DNA from: CAZMCH01 sp964564735 | GTDB lineage: Bacteria > Poribacteria > DTPJ01 | Direction: 5' to 3' | DNA length: 31,960 nt | NCBI GenBank assembly: GCA_964564735.1 | Contig: CAZMCH010000045.1 | Coordinates: 1-31,960, forward strand | Part shown: positions 25,501-31,960 of the stretch, piece by piece | How positions within the stretch are numbered: the stretch's first letter is position 1 | How the letters are laid out: every line of letters begins with the position of its first letter | The notes under the pieces: generated by a model | Told to the model about the DNA's origin: nothing | The model's input: the letters and a program-made list of their open reading frames with translations, nothing else | Database searches by the model: none | Translations under genes and position numbers: made by a program

Positions 25501-26892
25501 TTATTTAGCCTTTTTTAGCTCTGTAAGTCTTTGACGTGCAGTATTTGTGTAGCTATCATCTGGAGCAACTTTAACAGCTTGCTCATAAGCCTCTATCGCT
25601 TTTTGTAGTTCATTATTTGCCTCATAAACTAGCCCAAGAGTCGTATATGCCTTTGGATGTTTGGGATTCAGACTAACTGCCATCTCAAGTGCTTTTTGGG
25701 CGTCTGCATATTTTTTCTGCCTATATAATGCTTCACCAAGATTAGCATAGGCATCATCATAATTTTCATATAGACTGATTGCCTTTCTAAATGATGCAGA
25801 TGCATCATCAATGTTTCCTGACTTCATATAAGCAACACCCATATAGTTATGAGAAAAAACATCGTTTGGATCAATCCTAAGTGCTGATTTAAATTCATTA
25901 ACAGCTTGATTATATTTACCTTGTGTAAGATTAACAAGAGCGATCCCGCGATAAGGTTTTGACAGCTTCCTTATTTTTAGTGCTTCGTTATATTCAGCAA
26001 TAGCCTGATCATAGCTTCCTTTTTTTCGTAAAGCCTCGCCTTTATCATAATGTTCATAAGCCTTTTGTGCAACCAAAAGATCATTCATATTTGATTTATA
26101 TTCAGATTGATTAAATGTCCCTTTGTCTGCTGGGGCGCCAGCAATCAGTTTATTTACTGCTTCTATGCGAATCGATGTTCGTGGATGCGACATAAAGAAT
26201 TCCTCAACCGAAGATGGTTCTCTTTCGCTAAGGCTTTTTAGCAACCCCAAAAGTTGAACCATTCCTTGAGGATTATATCCAGCTTTATCAGCGTATTTTG
26301 TTCCAAGTGCATCAGCTTCAAGCTCATTATCACGACCATATCCAAGCGAAACCGCTGCAAATGCAACAGAGCTTCCAGTCTTTACAAGTCCTCGATATTC
26401 CTGATAGCTTTTGCTTCCACTTGCCGCCTGATCCAATATTGCAAGAACCATATTGAATCCCAACACATTTTGCATCCTTTTCATACTGTGTCGTGCAGTT
26501 ACATGACCTATTTCATGTCCAAGAACTGCTGCTAATTGCGCTTCATTATCCATTTTAGATAGTAATCCTCTTGTAATATATATATATCCTCCCGGAAGAG
26601 CAAAAGCGTTAATATCAGAACTATCAACAACTTTGAAATAATAAGGAATATTATTTCTATCAGATACCTTTGCTACCTTCTGTCCAACGCTATTTACATA
26701 TTCCTGTAATTTCTGATCATTATAATCTCCACCAAACTGCCATCTAATATCAGGGTCAGCTTCTTCACCAAAGCTAATCTCCTGCTGATCAGAGAATATC
26801 ATAAATTCCCTTTTGCCAGTTATTGGATTAACAGCACAACCGATGATTAATATAATTAAGCCGAATATAACAAAATACATCATCGTTTTCAT
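25501..26892 (-). CDS. M48-family zinc metalloprotease lipoprotein with TPR repeats (BepA-like)
   Basis: This 463-residue protein starts with a lipoprotein signal (hydrophobic 5-18, lipobox IIGC, Cys19), so it should sit in a periplasm-facing membrane leaflet. The M48 domain has HEIGH (His126, Glu127, His130) and the third ligand in NELEADALG (Glu190/Glu192). From about 275 to 460 run five TPR units, such as LGEALYRQKKYADAQKALEMA and LGLVYEANNELQKAIEAYEQA. The arrangement is that of BepA/YfgC and Loi-type proteases, which check outer-membrane protein assembly. AAAGGGA six bases upstream supports the ATG at 26892. It lies 51 bases after the mannitol-type dehydrogenase gene with no evident promoter of its own. 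Confidence 0.9.
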   Translation of the reverse strand: MKTMMYFVIFGLIILIIGCAVNPITGKREFMIFSDQQEISFGEEADPDIRWQFGGDYNDQKLQEYVNSVGQKVAKVSDRNNIPYYFKVVDSSDINAFALPGGYIYITRGLLSKMDNEAQLAAVLGHEIGHVTARHSMKRMQNVLGFNMVLAILDQAASGSKSYQEYRGLVKTGSSVAFAAVSLGYGRDNELEADALGTKYADKAGYNPQGMVQLLGLLKSLSEREPSSVEEFFMSHPRTSIRIEAVNKLIAGAPADKGTFNQSEYKSNMNDLLVAQKAYEHYDKGEALRKKGSYDQAIAEYNEALKIRKLSKPYRGIALVNLTQGKYNQAVNEFKSALRIDPNDVFSHNYMGVAYMKSGNIDDASASFRKAISLYENYDDAYANLGEALYRQKKYADAQKALEMAVSLNPKHPKAYTTLGLVYEANNELQKAIEAYEQAVKVAPDDSYTNTARQRLTELKKAK

Positions 26893-26943
26893 AACTAATC
26901 CCTTTCATCAAAAATAAAGCATAGACAAAATCTATTAACTGAT

Positions 26944-28158
26944 TTATTGCCAGCGAATATGGTGTGCGATATTGCTATCCCATGCTTCAATTAATCCGTA
27001 GGCATGTTTGATAAGGATTATCAATTCTTTTTGATCATTAATATTTGTATCAAGACCACAGGCATTTTTTAGCATATAATCAAGACCGTTTTGCTTTAGT
27101 TCTTCAATAAATTTTGCATCATCGTCAAACATTTTTCCTTTTTCGTCAACCGCATTAAACATAAATGCAGAAGCGATACCTAATGCTGTAAATCTTGGAG
27201 TTATCTTATTTTTCATATCCATTCTTGCAGAACCAATTAGCCTTTCATCATATCCAAGTTTGCGCCTTATATCTCTGCCAACTCGAAAGACTGTATCTCC
27301 AAGATGTGCATTACCAAACCTATTTATCAGATCATCAATATATTTTTGTTGACTTGGTTCATCAAATTCTGTTGGATATTCCGATATAAGAGCATGTGCG
27401 GATTCCCACATAGATGCCTCAACAATTCCTCTGACTATATCATTTGTTATTGCATTCCAAATGTATATATTTTCAGGCTCAATTAAAAAGCCTATATAAG
27501 CCGTTATAGCATGTCCAAGATTATGTATAAACAGCTTTTGATCAACATAGGCATCGAAGTTTGCTCTTGCAACAATCCCATCTATATTGGGTATATCACC
27601 AATAAATCCATCTCTTGCGACATATAGAGTATTATAAGCCTCAGCCCATACTAATAGCGGGTCTCTTTTTTTGACTTCCTCAGGCATTATTGGCACCATT
27701 TTTCCAATAGTTGTTTCGACAAAACCGATTCTTTCATCTATTGGAAATTCTTCAGGCAAATATTTGATAAGATTATCTTTGAATATCTGTGACATGTGCC
27801 TTAGATTTTCACATATTATTATATTTAATGGATTCTTACGTTGTTTTATACCTTCTGCAACTATTTCATATATATATTTTAATGCGTTTGCGCCGACAGC
27901 GGTAGCCATTATATCAGCAGTTGCAATCTCTTTTATAACAGCCTCTTTATCTTTGCCATTAACACCTCTGACATTTTCAACCCATATATCTTCAGGTTTT
28001 TCATCTTTGACTTGAATCAAATAGCGTTTTTCTTGGTTTAAGGCGCTAATGATATTGTCATCAACATCAATGAAAACAACTTCATAACCAGCTCTTGAGA
28101 AAAGCTGCGCAATAAGCGAACGTCCTATATTTCCAGCACCATACTGTATAAATTTCAT
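26944..28158 (-). CDS. Mannitol-1-phosphate 5-dehydrogenase-like protein
   Basis: This polyol-phosphate dehydrogenase uses NAD(H) to interconvert a sugar phosphate and a sugar-alcohol phosphate. The Rossmann glycine motif is GAGNIGR (7-13), ICENLRHM follows near 115-121, and the catalytic-lysine block is KLFIHNLGHA (208-217, Lys208). I place the start at the ATG ending at 28158 (404 residues), so the protein begins at the first Rossmann strand as in MtlD. An in-frame ATG at 28197 would add 13 residues and overlap the upstream gene. GTGAGGA and AAGGA lie just before the chosen start. It follows the MDR dehydrogenase gene by 13 bases. No mannitol PTS genes are near, so the true substrate may be another polyol phosphate. 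Confidence 0.82.
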   Translation of the reverse strand: MKFIQYGAGNIGRSLIAQLFSRAGYEVVFIDVDDNIISALNQEKRYLIQVKDEKPEDIWVENVRGVNGKDKEAVIKEIATADIMATAVGANALKYIYEIVAEGIKQRKNPLNIIICENLRHMSQIFKDNLIKYLPEEFPIDERIGFVETTIGKMVPIMPEEVKKRDPLLVWAEAYNTLYVARDGFIGDIPNIDGIVARANFDAYVDQKLFIHNLGHAITAYIGFLIEPENIYIWNAITNDIVRGIVEASMWESAHALISEYPTEFDEPSQQKYIDDLINRFGNAHLGDTVFRVGRDIRRKLGYDERLIGSARMDMKNKITPRFTALGIASAFMFNAVDEKGKMFDDDAKFIEELKQNGLDYMLKNACGLDTNINDQKELIILIKHAYGLIEAWDSNIAHHIRWQ

Positions 28159-28171
28159 ATTCCTCACATCC

Positions 28172-29134
28172 TTAATCTTTCCAATTGAATATGACACCTA
28201 ATAATTCTCTTGGATTATCTCTCATAATTCCATATATTTCTTTTGCGCTAGATATTGCAACCCTATGTGTAACCATTGGTTTAATTTGCATCATACCTGT
28301 TTTCATAAAATGTATTATAACATTAAGGTCATCAAGACTAAAGTGGCAAGATACTTCAAAAGAGCCTTCCAATATATGAAGCATACCCCAGTGAAATGTT
28401 GTTTCACCACGAACTGCCAATAATCCAATTGCCCCTTTATGAGCAAGCAGACCATTTTTGCGTATATCTTCTATTATAGAAGATGCACCGCTTGCATCAA
28501 TAATACAATTATAAGGGGCAATTTGCTTTAATTGCTCAATATAAGAAGATTCTGATGGATTTATGCACCTATGAATGCCTAGTTCTTTCGCCACATCAAG
28601 CCTTTTTTGAACCATATCTACAACAGAAACATAAGCACCAAAAGCCTTTGCAGATTGAGATGCACCAAGACCAATAGGTCCTTGCCCAAAGACAAGCACA
28701 TTCTGCGCTGGTGAGACTCTAACTCGGCGAACATGCCTCATCCCAACACCTGTAACTCCTAATAATGCGCAATCCTCATGATCAATTTCATCTGGTAATT
28801 TAAGACATAATGCCATTTCTGGTGACATCGCTTCCAAAATGTGCCAGCCTCTATGTCCTACATAATGCCCGAAAAAGACAATATCGCCTTCATTAAAAGT
28901 CTTTACCTGCTTACCAGCCTTTTCTACAATCGCAACATGCTGATAGCCATGTCTACCGGGATAACCTCCACCATAGCCAAAATCTGCCATTAAAGCATGT
29001 CGTTCTGTTCCGTTTGTAATACCTGAGTATAGTGTTTTTATTAAAATTTGTGTAGGACTTGGGTCTGGTGGATTCCCAAGGTCATAAAAACCCATCTGTC
29101 CCTTTGCCACAAATTCTATGCCTATATTTTGCAT
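28172..29134 (-). CDS. Zinc-ligand-less MDR-superfamily dehydrogenase
   Basis: This 320-residue medium-chain dehydrogenase/reductase has a GroES-like N-terminal domain (about 1-125) and a Rossmann domain with VLVFGQGPIGLGASQSAKAFGA (146-167). The usual catalytic-zinc residues are not present: where Cys is expected the sequence reads SGITNGTERHAL (37-48), and GHE is replaced by GRHGYQ (60-65). The four-Cys structural zinc loop is also missing. Such members, for example BchC-like and related sugar dehydrogenases, reduce or oxidise hydroxyls without zinc. AAAGGAG six bases upstream supports the ATG at 29134. It heads a minus-strand group with the mannitol-1-phosphate-dehydrogenase-like gene, suggesting a shared polyol or sugar route. 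Confidence 0.82.
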   Translation of the reverse strand: MQNIGIEFVAKGQMGFYDLGNPPDPSPTQILIKTLYSGITNGTERHALMADFGYGGGYPGRHGYQHVAIVEKAGKQVKTFNEGDIVFFGHYVGHRGWHILEAMSPEMALCLKLPDEIDHEDCALLGVTGVGMRHVRRVRVSPAQNVLVFGQGPIGLGASQSAKAFGAYVSVVDMVQKRLDVAKELGIHRCINPSESSYIEQLKQIAPYNCIIDASGASSIIEDIRKNGLLAHKGAIGLLAVRGETTFHWGMLHILEGSFEVSCHFSLDDLNVIIHFMKTGMMQIKPMVTHRVAISSAKEIYGIMRDNPRELLGVIFNWKD

Positions 29135-29183
29135 GTCTTACTCCTTTTTCACTATAAAAGAAAGAAAAATTCCATAATAAACA

Positions 29184-29212
29184 ATATTATCATAAATAAT
29201 ATAATTCGACAA
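29184..29212 (-). promoter_or_regulatory. Candidate promoter for the MDR dehydrogenase group
   Basis: On the minus strand TTGTCG (complement of 29207-29212) and TAATAT (complement of 29184-29189) are 17 bases apart, each four of six consensus, about 50 bases before the start codon. The spacing is ideal but the hexamers are imperfect. Confidence 0.4.
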
Positions 29213-29280
29213 CACCTTTTATCTGATGATTGCACATGAGTTTGGATAAATAATTTCCCATATAATAAAATATAAAATCA

Positions 29281-29307
29281 TGGATTCCAGTTTTCACTGG
29301 AATGACA
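29281..29307. repeat. Palindromic element resembling dispersed intergenic repeats
   Basis: ATTCCAGT (29284-29291) and ACTGGAAT (29296-29303) form a perfect 8-bp stem with a TTTC loop, flanked by TGG on the left and GACA on the right. The layout TGGATTCC-loop-GGAATGACA matches palindromic repeats dispersed between genes in many bacteria, which often read TGTCATTCCCGCGAAAGC on the other strand. Only one copy is seen in this window. It lies between divergent genes, so it is not an ordinary terminator. Confidence 0.55.
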
Positions 29308-29358
29308 TATCGTTGACAAAATGGAAAATTAAATAGCCCTGCTTCTTGATATTTTAAT

Positions 29359-29388
29359 TGGACAATTTATCTTCTATTATGTTATAAT
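29359..29388 (+). promoter_or_regulatory. Sigma70-type promoter for the site-2 protease gene
   Basis: TGGACA (29359-29364, five of six) and a perfect TATAAT (29383-29388) are 18 bases apart. Transcription would start near 29395, only about 20 bases before the ATG, leaving just enough room for the GAAAGGAG ribosome site. Confidence 0.65.
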
Positions 29389-29414
29389 TCCAGAAAATAC
29401 GAAAGGAGATTACA

Positions 29415-30524
29415 ATGAGAAATTCTTTTCAGATAGGAAAGCTTTTTGGGATTAGTATAAGAATAGATGCCACTTGGTTTGTGATATTTGCATTGATTGC
29501 ATGGACTCTTGGTTCTCATTATTTTCCACAGTTCTATCCAAATTGGAATCAAATGATATATTGGATAATGGCAGTATTGACAGCGATCATATTTTTTGCC
29601 TCTGTTGTTGCCCATGAATTAGCCCATAGCTTAGTTTCAAAAGCAAGGGGTGTTCCTGTTAGAAGTATAACGCTTTTTATATTCGGTGGTGTAGCTGAGA
29701 TAACTGATGAACCGAAAAAACCTGCTTCTGAATTTTGGATGGCTATTGCAGGTCCCCTAACAAGTATTGCCATCGCTATCATATTTGGTGGGTTTTATTT
29801 TATAGCAGGGCGCTCAAAAACGCCTTTTTCCGCAATGTCTTTGTGGCTCTCAGGTATTAATATGACAATTGCCGTATTTAACCTTATACCCGGTTTCCCT
29901 CTTGATGGTGGACGTGTTCTCAGATCAATTATTTGGAGAATTACAGGCAACATTCGGTCTGCAACTCGTGTTGCATCAATCGTTGGTAGGATTGTCGCTT
30001 ATCTTTTTATTCTTTGGGGCATATACAGGATATTCTTTAATAATGATATATTTGGTGGCATCTGGATTGCATTTATTGGATGGTTTCTTGAGAATGCCGC
30101 TTCATCAAGCTATCGTCAATTGGCATTAAAAGAGGCTCTTCAAGGTGTAAGAGTTAGGGACGTTATGATGAGTGATTGTCCACGATTGGCATATAATTTG
30201 ACAATAAGGGAACTTGTAGATACATATATTTTACATAGTAATCATCAGTGTTTCCCTGTTATAAACAATGAAACAGTAATCGGTATAATCACAATACAAA
30301 GCATCAAAGAAGTTCCTAGAGAAAGTTGGGAAAGTGTAATGATAAATGAAATTATGATACCTTTAACCGAAATGATTTCTGTTAGTCCAGATGAAGAGGT
30401 TTTTTCTGTTCTGCAAAAGATGGCTATTTCACGTGTATCACAAATCCCTGTTATTCAGGAGGGTCAGTTTATTGGTATGATTTCTCGTGATAGCCTTATA
30501 AACATAATAAACTTGAAAACTTGA
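29415..30524 (+). CDS. Site-2-type intramembrane metalloprotease (M50) with CBS domains
   Basis: This 369-residue membrane protease cuts substrates within the bilayer. The zinc motif is HELAH (His67, Glu68, His71) inside a hydrophobic helix. The third ligand is in NLIPGFPLDGGR (156-167, Asp164). Around these lie about six membrane segments over 18-225. The C-terminal part, about 242-368, is a pair of CBS modules (RDVMMSDCP and NEIMIPLTE starts, IGIITI and IGMISRDSL ends) that probably sense adenine nucleotides. This is the group 3 (SpoIVFB-like plus CBS) layout. GAAAGGAG ahead of ATG is a strong ribosome site. It is followed 25 bases later by an M14-type peptidase gene, likely in the same transcript. 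Confidence 0.92.
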   Translation: MRNSFQIGKLFGISIRIDATWFVIFALIAWTLGSHYFPQFYPNWNQMIYWIMAVLTAIIFFASVVAHELAHSLVSKARGVPVRSITLFIFGGVAEITDEPKKPASEFWMAIAGPLTSIAIAIIFGGFYFIAGRSKTPFSAMSLWLSGINMTIAVFNLIPGFPLDGGRVLRSIIWRITGNIRSATRVASIVGRIVAYLFILWGIYRIFFNNDIFGGIWIAFIGWFLENAASSSYRQLALKEALQGVRVRDVMMSDCPRLAYNLTIRELVDTYILHSNHQCFPVINNETVIGIITIQSIKEVPRESWESVMINEIMIPLTEMISVSPDEEVFSVLQKMAISRVSQIPVIQEGQFIGMISRDSLINIINLKT

Positions 30525-30549
30525 TTTTTTAATACAAGAAAGGTGTATT

Positions 30550-31521
30550 ATGGATTATATAAAATATTGGTTCGCAAAGCCCTATCAAGTTGAAAAACAG
30601 ATAAATCATTGGCTTGAAAAACATCATGATTTAATGGATGTTGACTATGTAACGCAATATGTCGGGTTGAAAGCATACTCAATAACTATCACTAATAAAA
30701 ATACTCCTTCGCAAGATAAAGAAAAGATGATCTTGACTGTTCCACATGCTCATGAACCAGCAGGCACAGTCGCTTGTATGAGTGTTATTAATCAGCTTTT
30801 GACAGGATATAATTTTGATGGCACAAAATCGAATATTCCAAACAGATCAAGTATATTAGACAAGTGCGTTTTGAGTTTCATTCCTGACGCTAATCCTGAT
30901 GGACGTTCTCGCGCACCTGTTGACTATTGGGATGGCACTAAATACACAAATGACGAATTCTGGACATTCATGCGAGGACGTGACCCACAAACAAAGAAAA
31001 TGTGGAAGCGCATGGGTAGATGGAGTATTAGAAATGAATTTCCTGAGACTATTGGCATAGTTTATGAAAGACTAAATGATCATGAATACGTTGAGCCGAA
31101 TAGAAATTTTGGGTCTGCGTATTTTCATCTTGTCAGACGTGTATGGAATAAATACGGCTATGGACGTTGGCTTGACATTCATCAGACCGAGTTTGAAAAT
31201 AGTCAGTATAATGCAATGATCATACTACCGATAGTGCAAAACGAATTACCCGATAATATCCAAAAGATTAATATGCAATGGGCTGATAAGATTGTAAAGC
31301 AATGGCAGGTTATCGGAGGAAATCCCATTCCTGAAAGCAAACCACTTAGTTATACAGGCGAACAAGGTGAATATTTCCGTAAAACGTGGCGGGAGTTTAT
31401 GCCTATGATTCCAGAGATAACAACCGAAATCCAGAATAATAATATCAGAACTCATCCCAACATGCAGGCAAGGCTTCAGGAAGTAGCTATAAAAACAAGC
31501 GTAAGTCTAATAATTGAATAA
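30550..31521 (+). CDS. M14-family zinc carboxypeptidase-like protein
   Basis: This 323-residue protein carries the M14 zinc site: His66 and Glu69 in VPHAHEPAG (H-x-x-E), the third ligand His211 in LDIHQTE, and the likely catalytic Glu293 in EITTEIQ. PDANPDGRSRAP (112-123) supplies the Asn and Arg of the substrate-carboxylate region. No signal peptide is visible, so it is probably cytoplasmic. The family includes carboxypeptidases, murein amidases and succinylglutamate-desuccinylase-like enzymes; which of these applies cannot be read here. GAAAGGTG precedes the ATG. It follows the site-2 protease gene in the same direction. Confidence 0.82.
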   Translation: MDYIKYWFAKPYQVEKQINHWLEKHHDLMDVDYVTQYVGLKAYSITITNKNTPSQDKEKMILTVPHAHEPAGTVACMSVINQLLTGYNFDGTKSNIPNRSSILDKCVLSFIPDANPDGRSRAPVDYWDGTKYTNDEFWTFMRGRDPQTKKMWKRMGRWSIRNEFPETIGIVYERLNDHEYVEPNRNFGSAYFHLVRRVWNKYGYGRWLDIHQTEFENSQYNAMIILPIVQNELPDNIQKINMQWADKIVKQWQVIGGNPIPESKPLSYTGEQGEYFRKTWREFMPMIPEITTEIQNNNIRTHPNMQARLQEVAIKTSVSLIIE

Positions 31522-31630
31522 TAATGACAGAAAGCTTTCTCTTTTAGTAAATGAAAAATACCTTTTTTAGTTTGTCAAATATCAAGATTATTAAATTCAC
31601 ATTTTTTTCATTATTTTCCGTTTTTTGTAA

Positions 31631-31659
31631 TTGACAAAGAATGAAAGTTCTGTTAAAAT
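31631..31659 (+). promoter_or_regulatory. Sigma70-type promoter for the tRNA cluster
   Basis: TTGACA (31631-31636, perfect) and TAAAAT (31654-31659, five of six) are exactly 17 bases apart. Transcription would start near 31666, about 19 bases before the first tRNA. Strong, near-consensus promoters are usual for stable RNA operons. Confidence 0.8.
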
Positions 31660-31684
31660 ATTGCTTTAGAATCAAAATTTTTGA

Positions 31685-31760
31685 GCGGGAGTAGCTCAGT
31701 TGGTAGAGCACTAGCTTGCCAAGCTAGATGTCGCGGGTTCGAACCCCGTCTCCCGCTCCA
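31685..31760 (+). tRNA. tRNA-Gly (GCC)
   Basis: A complete cloverleaf is visible: acceptor GCGGGAG pairs with CTCCCGC, the D-loop contains AGTTGGTAGA, the anticodon stem CTAGC/GCTAG encloses TTGCCAA with anticodon GCC, and the T-arm reads CGGGTTCGAACCCCG. The discriminator is T and CCA is encoded in the DNA. It is 76 bases long and first in a three-tRNA cluster. Confidence 0.97.
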
Positions 31761-31769
31761 TTTTATTCT

Positions 31770-31844
31770 GGCGGCGTAGCCAAACGGTAAGGCGGTGGTC
31801 TGCAAAACCACTATTAACGAGTTCGACTCTCGTCGCCGCCTCCA
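31770..31844 (+). tRNA. tRNA-Cys (GCA)
   Basis: Acceptor GGCGGCG pairs with CGCCGCC. The anticodon stem TGGT/ACCA region encloses CTGCAAA with anticodon GCA. The T-arm carries GTTCGACTC, and CCA is encoded after a T discriminator. It lies nine bases after tRNA-Gly, so the two share one precursor. Confidence 0.97.
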
Positions 31845-31887
31845 AAAAGAATAGAAATAAGATTTTTCTTGATTCCTAAATCTATAT

Positions 31888-31960
31888 GGGCGGTTAGCTC
31901 AGTTGGCTAGAGTGCTTGCTTGACATGCAAGAGGTCATTGGTTCGACTCCATTACCGCCC
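31888..31960 (+). tRNA. tRNA-Val (GAC), 3' end at window edge
   Basis: Acceptor GGGCGGT pairs with ACCGCCC at the very last bases of the window. The anticodon stem CTTGC/GCAAG encloses TTGACAT with anticodon GAC, and the T-arm shows GGTTCGACTCC. The discriminator base and any encoded CCA lie beyond the window. It follows tRNA-Cys after 43 bases. Confidence 0.95.

Noticed and set aside
28159..28197. Extended N-terminus of the mannitol-1-phosphate-dehydrogenase-like gene
   Set aside because: The 13 extra residues lie before the Rossmann fold and would overlap the upstream gene; the internal ATG has a ribosome site and fits the family start.
31529..31540. Palindrome AGAAAGCTTTCT after the M14 gene as a terminator
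   Set aside because: It has no loop and only a short T-rich tail; a functional hairpin is doubtful.
1..31960. CRISPR arrays, insertion sequences, phage genes
   Set aside because: No direct-repeat arrays, transposase-like proteins or phage structural genes were seen anywhere in the window.

Overview
The window is AT-rich (about one third G+C by eye) bacterial chromosome with densely packed genes. A TolC-like outer-membrane factor, a lipoprotein-type M48 protease and a large secreted protease with a C-terminal sorting domain point to a didermic (Gram-negative-type) cell. The sorting motif (NYPNPFNPETWIPYQL) and the mix of L-fucose-isomerase-like, Gfo/Idh/MocA and six-hairpin-glycosidase-like genes recall Candidatus Poribacteria and neighbouring FCB lineages. 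That placement is from memory of protein style, not from a search. TGA acts as a normal stop in several genes, so the code is standard.

Left part (1-7.9 kb, + strand): a molybdenum/tungsten-cofactor-type riboswitch with an intrinsic terminator leads into a tungstate ABC transporter (tupA, tupB, tupC). A DUF89-type damage-control phosphatase follows, then an unknown exported protein and a 1067-residue clostripain-like protease. A perfect 11-bp hairpin closes this block against a convergent operon.

Middle (7.9-15.4 kb): a two-gene minus-strand sugar operon (oxidoreductase, then fucose-isomerase-like protein) is divergent from truA, with clear sigma70-type promoters for both directions. After truA comes a wrecked zinc-ribbon gene with an in-frame TGA at a cysteine position and a frameshift. 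A Cys/Met-metabolism PLP enzyme, a family-2 glycosyltransferase and a DUF2207 membrane protein follow.

Right-middle (15.4-24.2 kb, mostly minus): a tightly overlapping tripartite efflux operon encodes a TolC-like factor, an unusually long adaptor, a MacB/LolD-type ATPase and two paralogous permeases. A six-hairpin-glycosidase-like gene sits at its end. An 81-residue protein that is little more than a sigma-region-4 helix-turn-helix is transcribed divergently from it.

Right end (24.2-32 kb): a minus-strand group (MDR dehydrogenase, mannitol-1-phosphate-dehydrogenase-like protein, M48-TPR lipoprotein protease, AI-2E-family membrane protein) is divergent from a site-2 protease with CBS domains and an M14-type carboxypeptidase. 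The window ends in a tRNA cluster (Gly-GCC, Cys-GCA, Val-GAC) behind a near-consensus promoter. The last tRNA is cut by the window edge just before its discriminator base.
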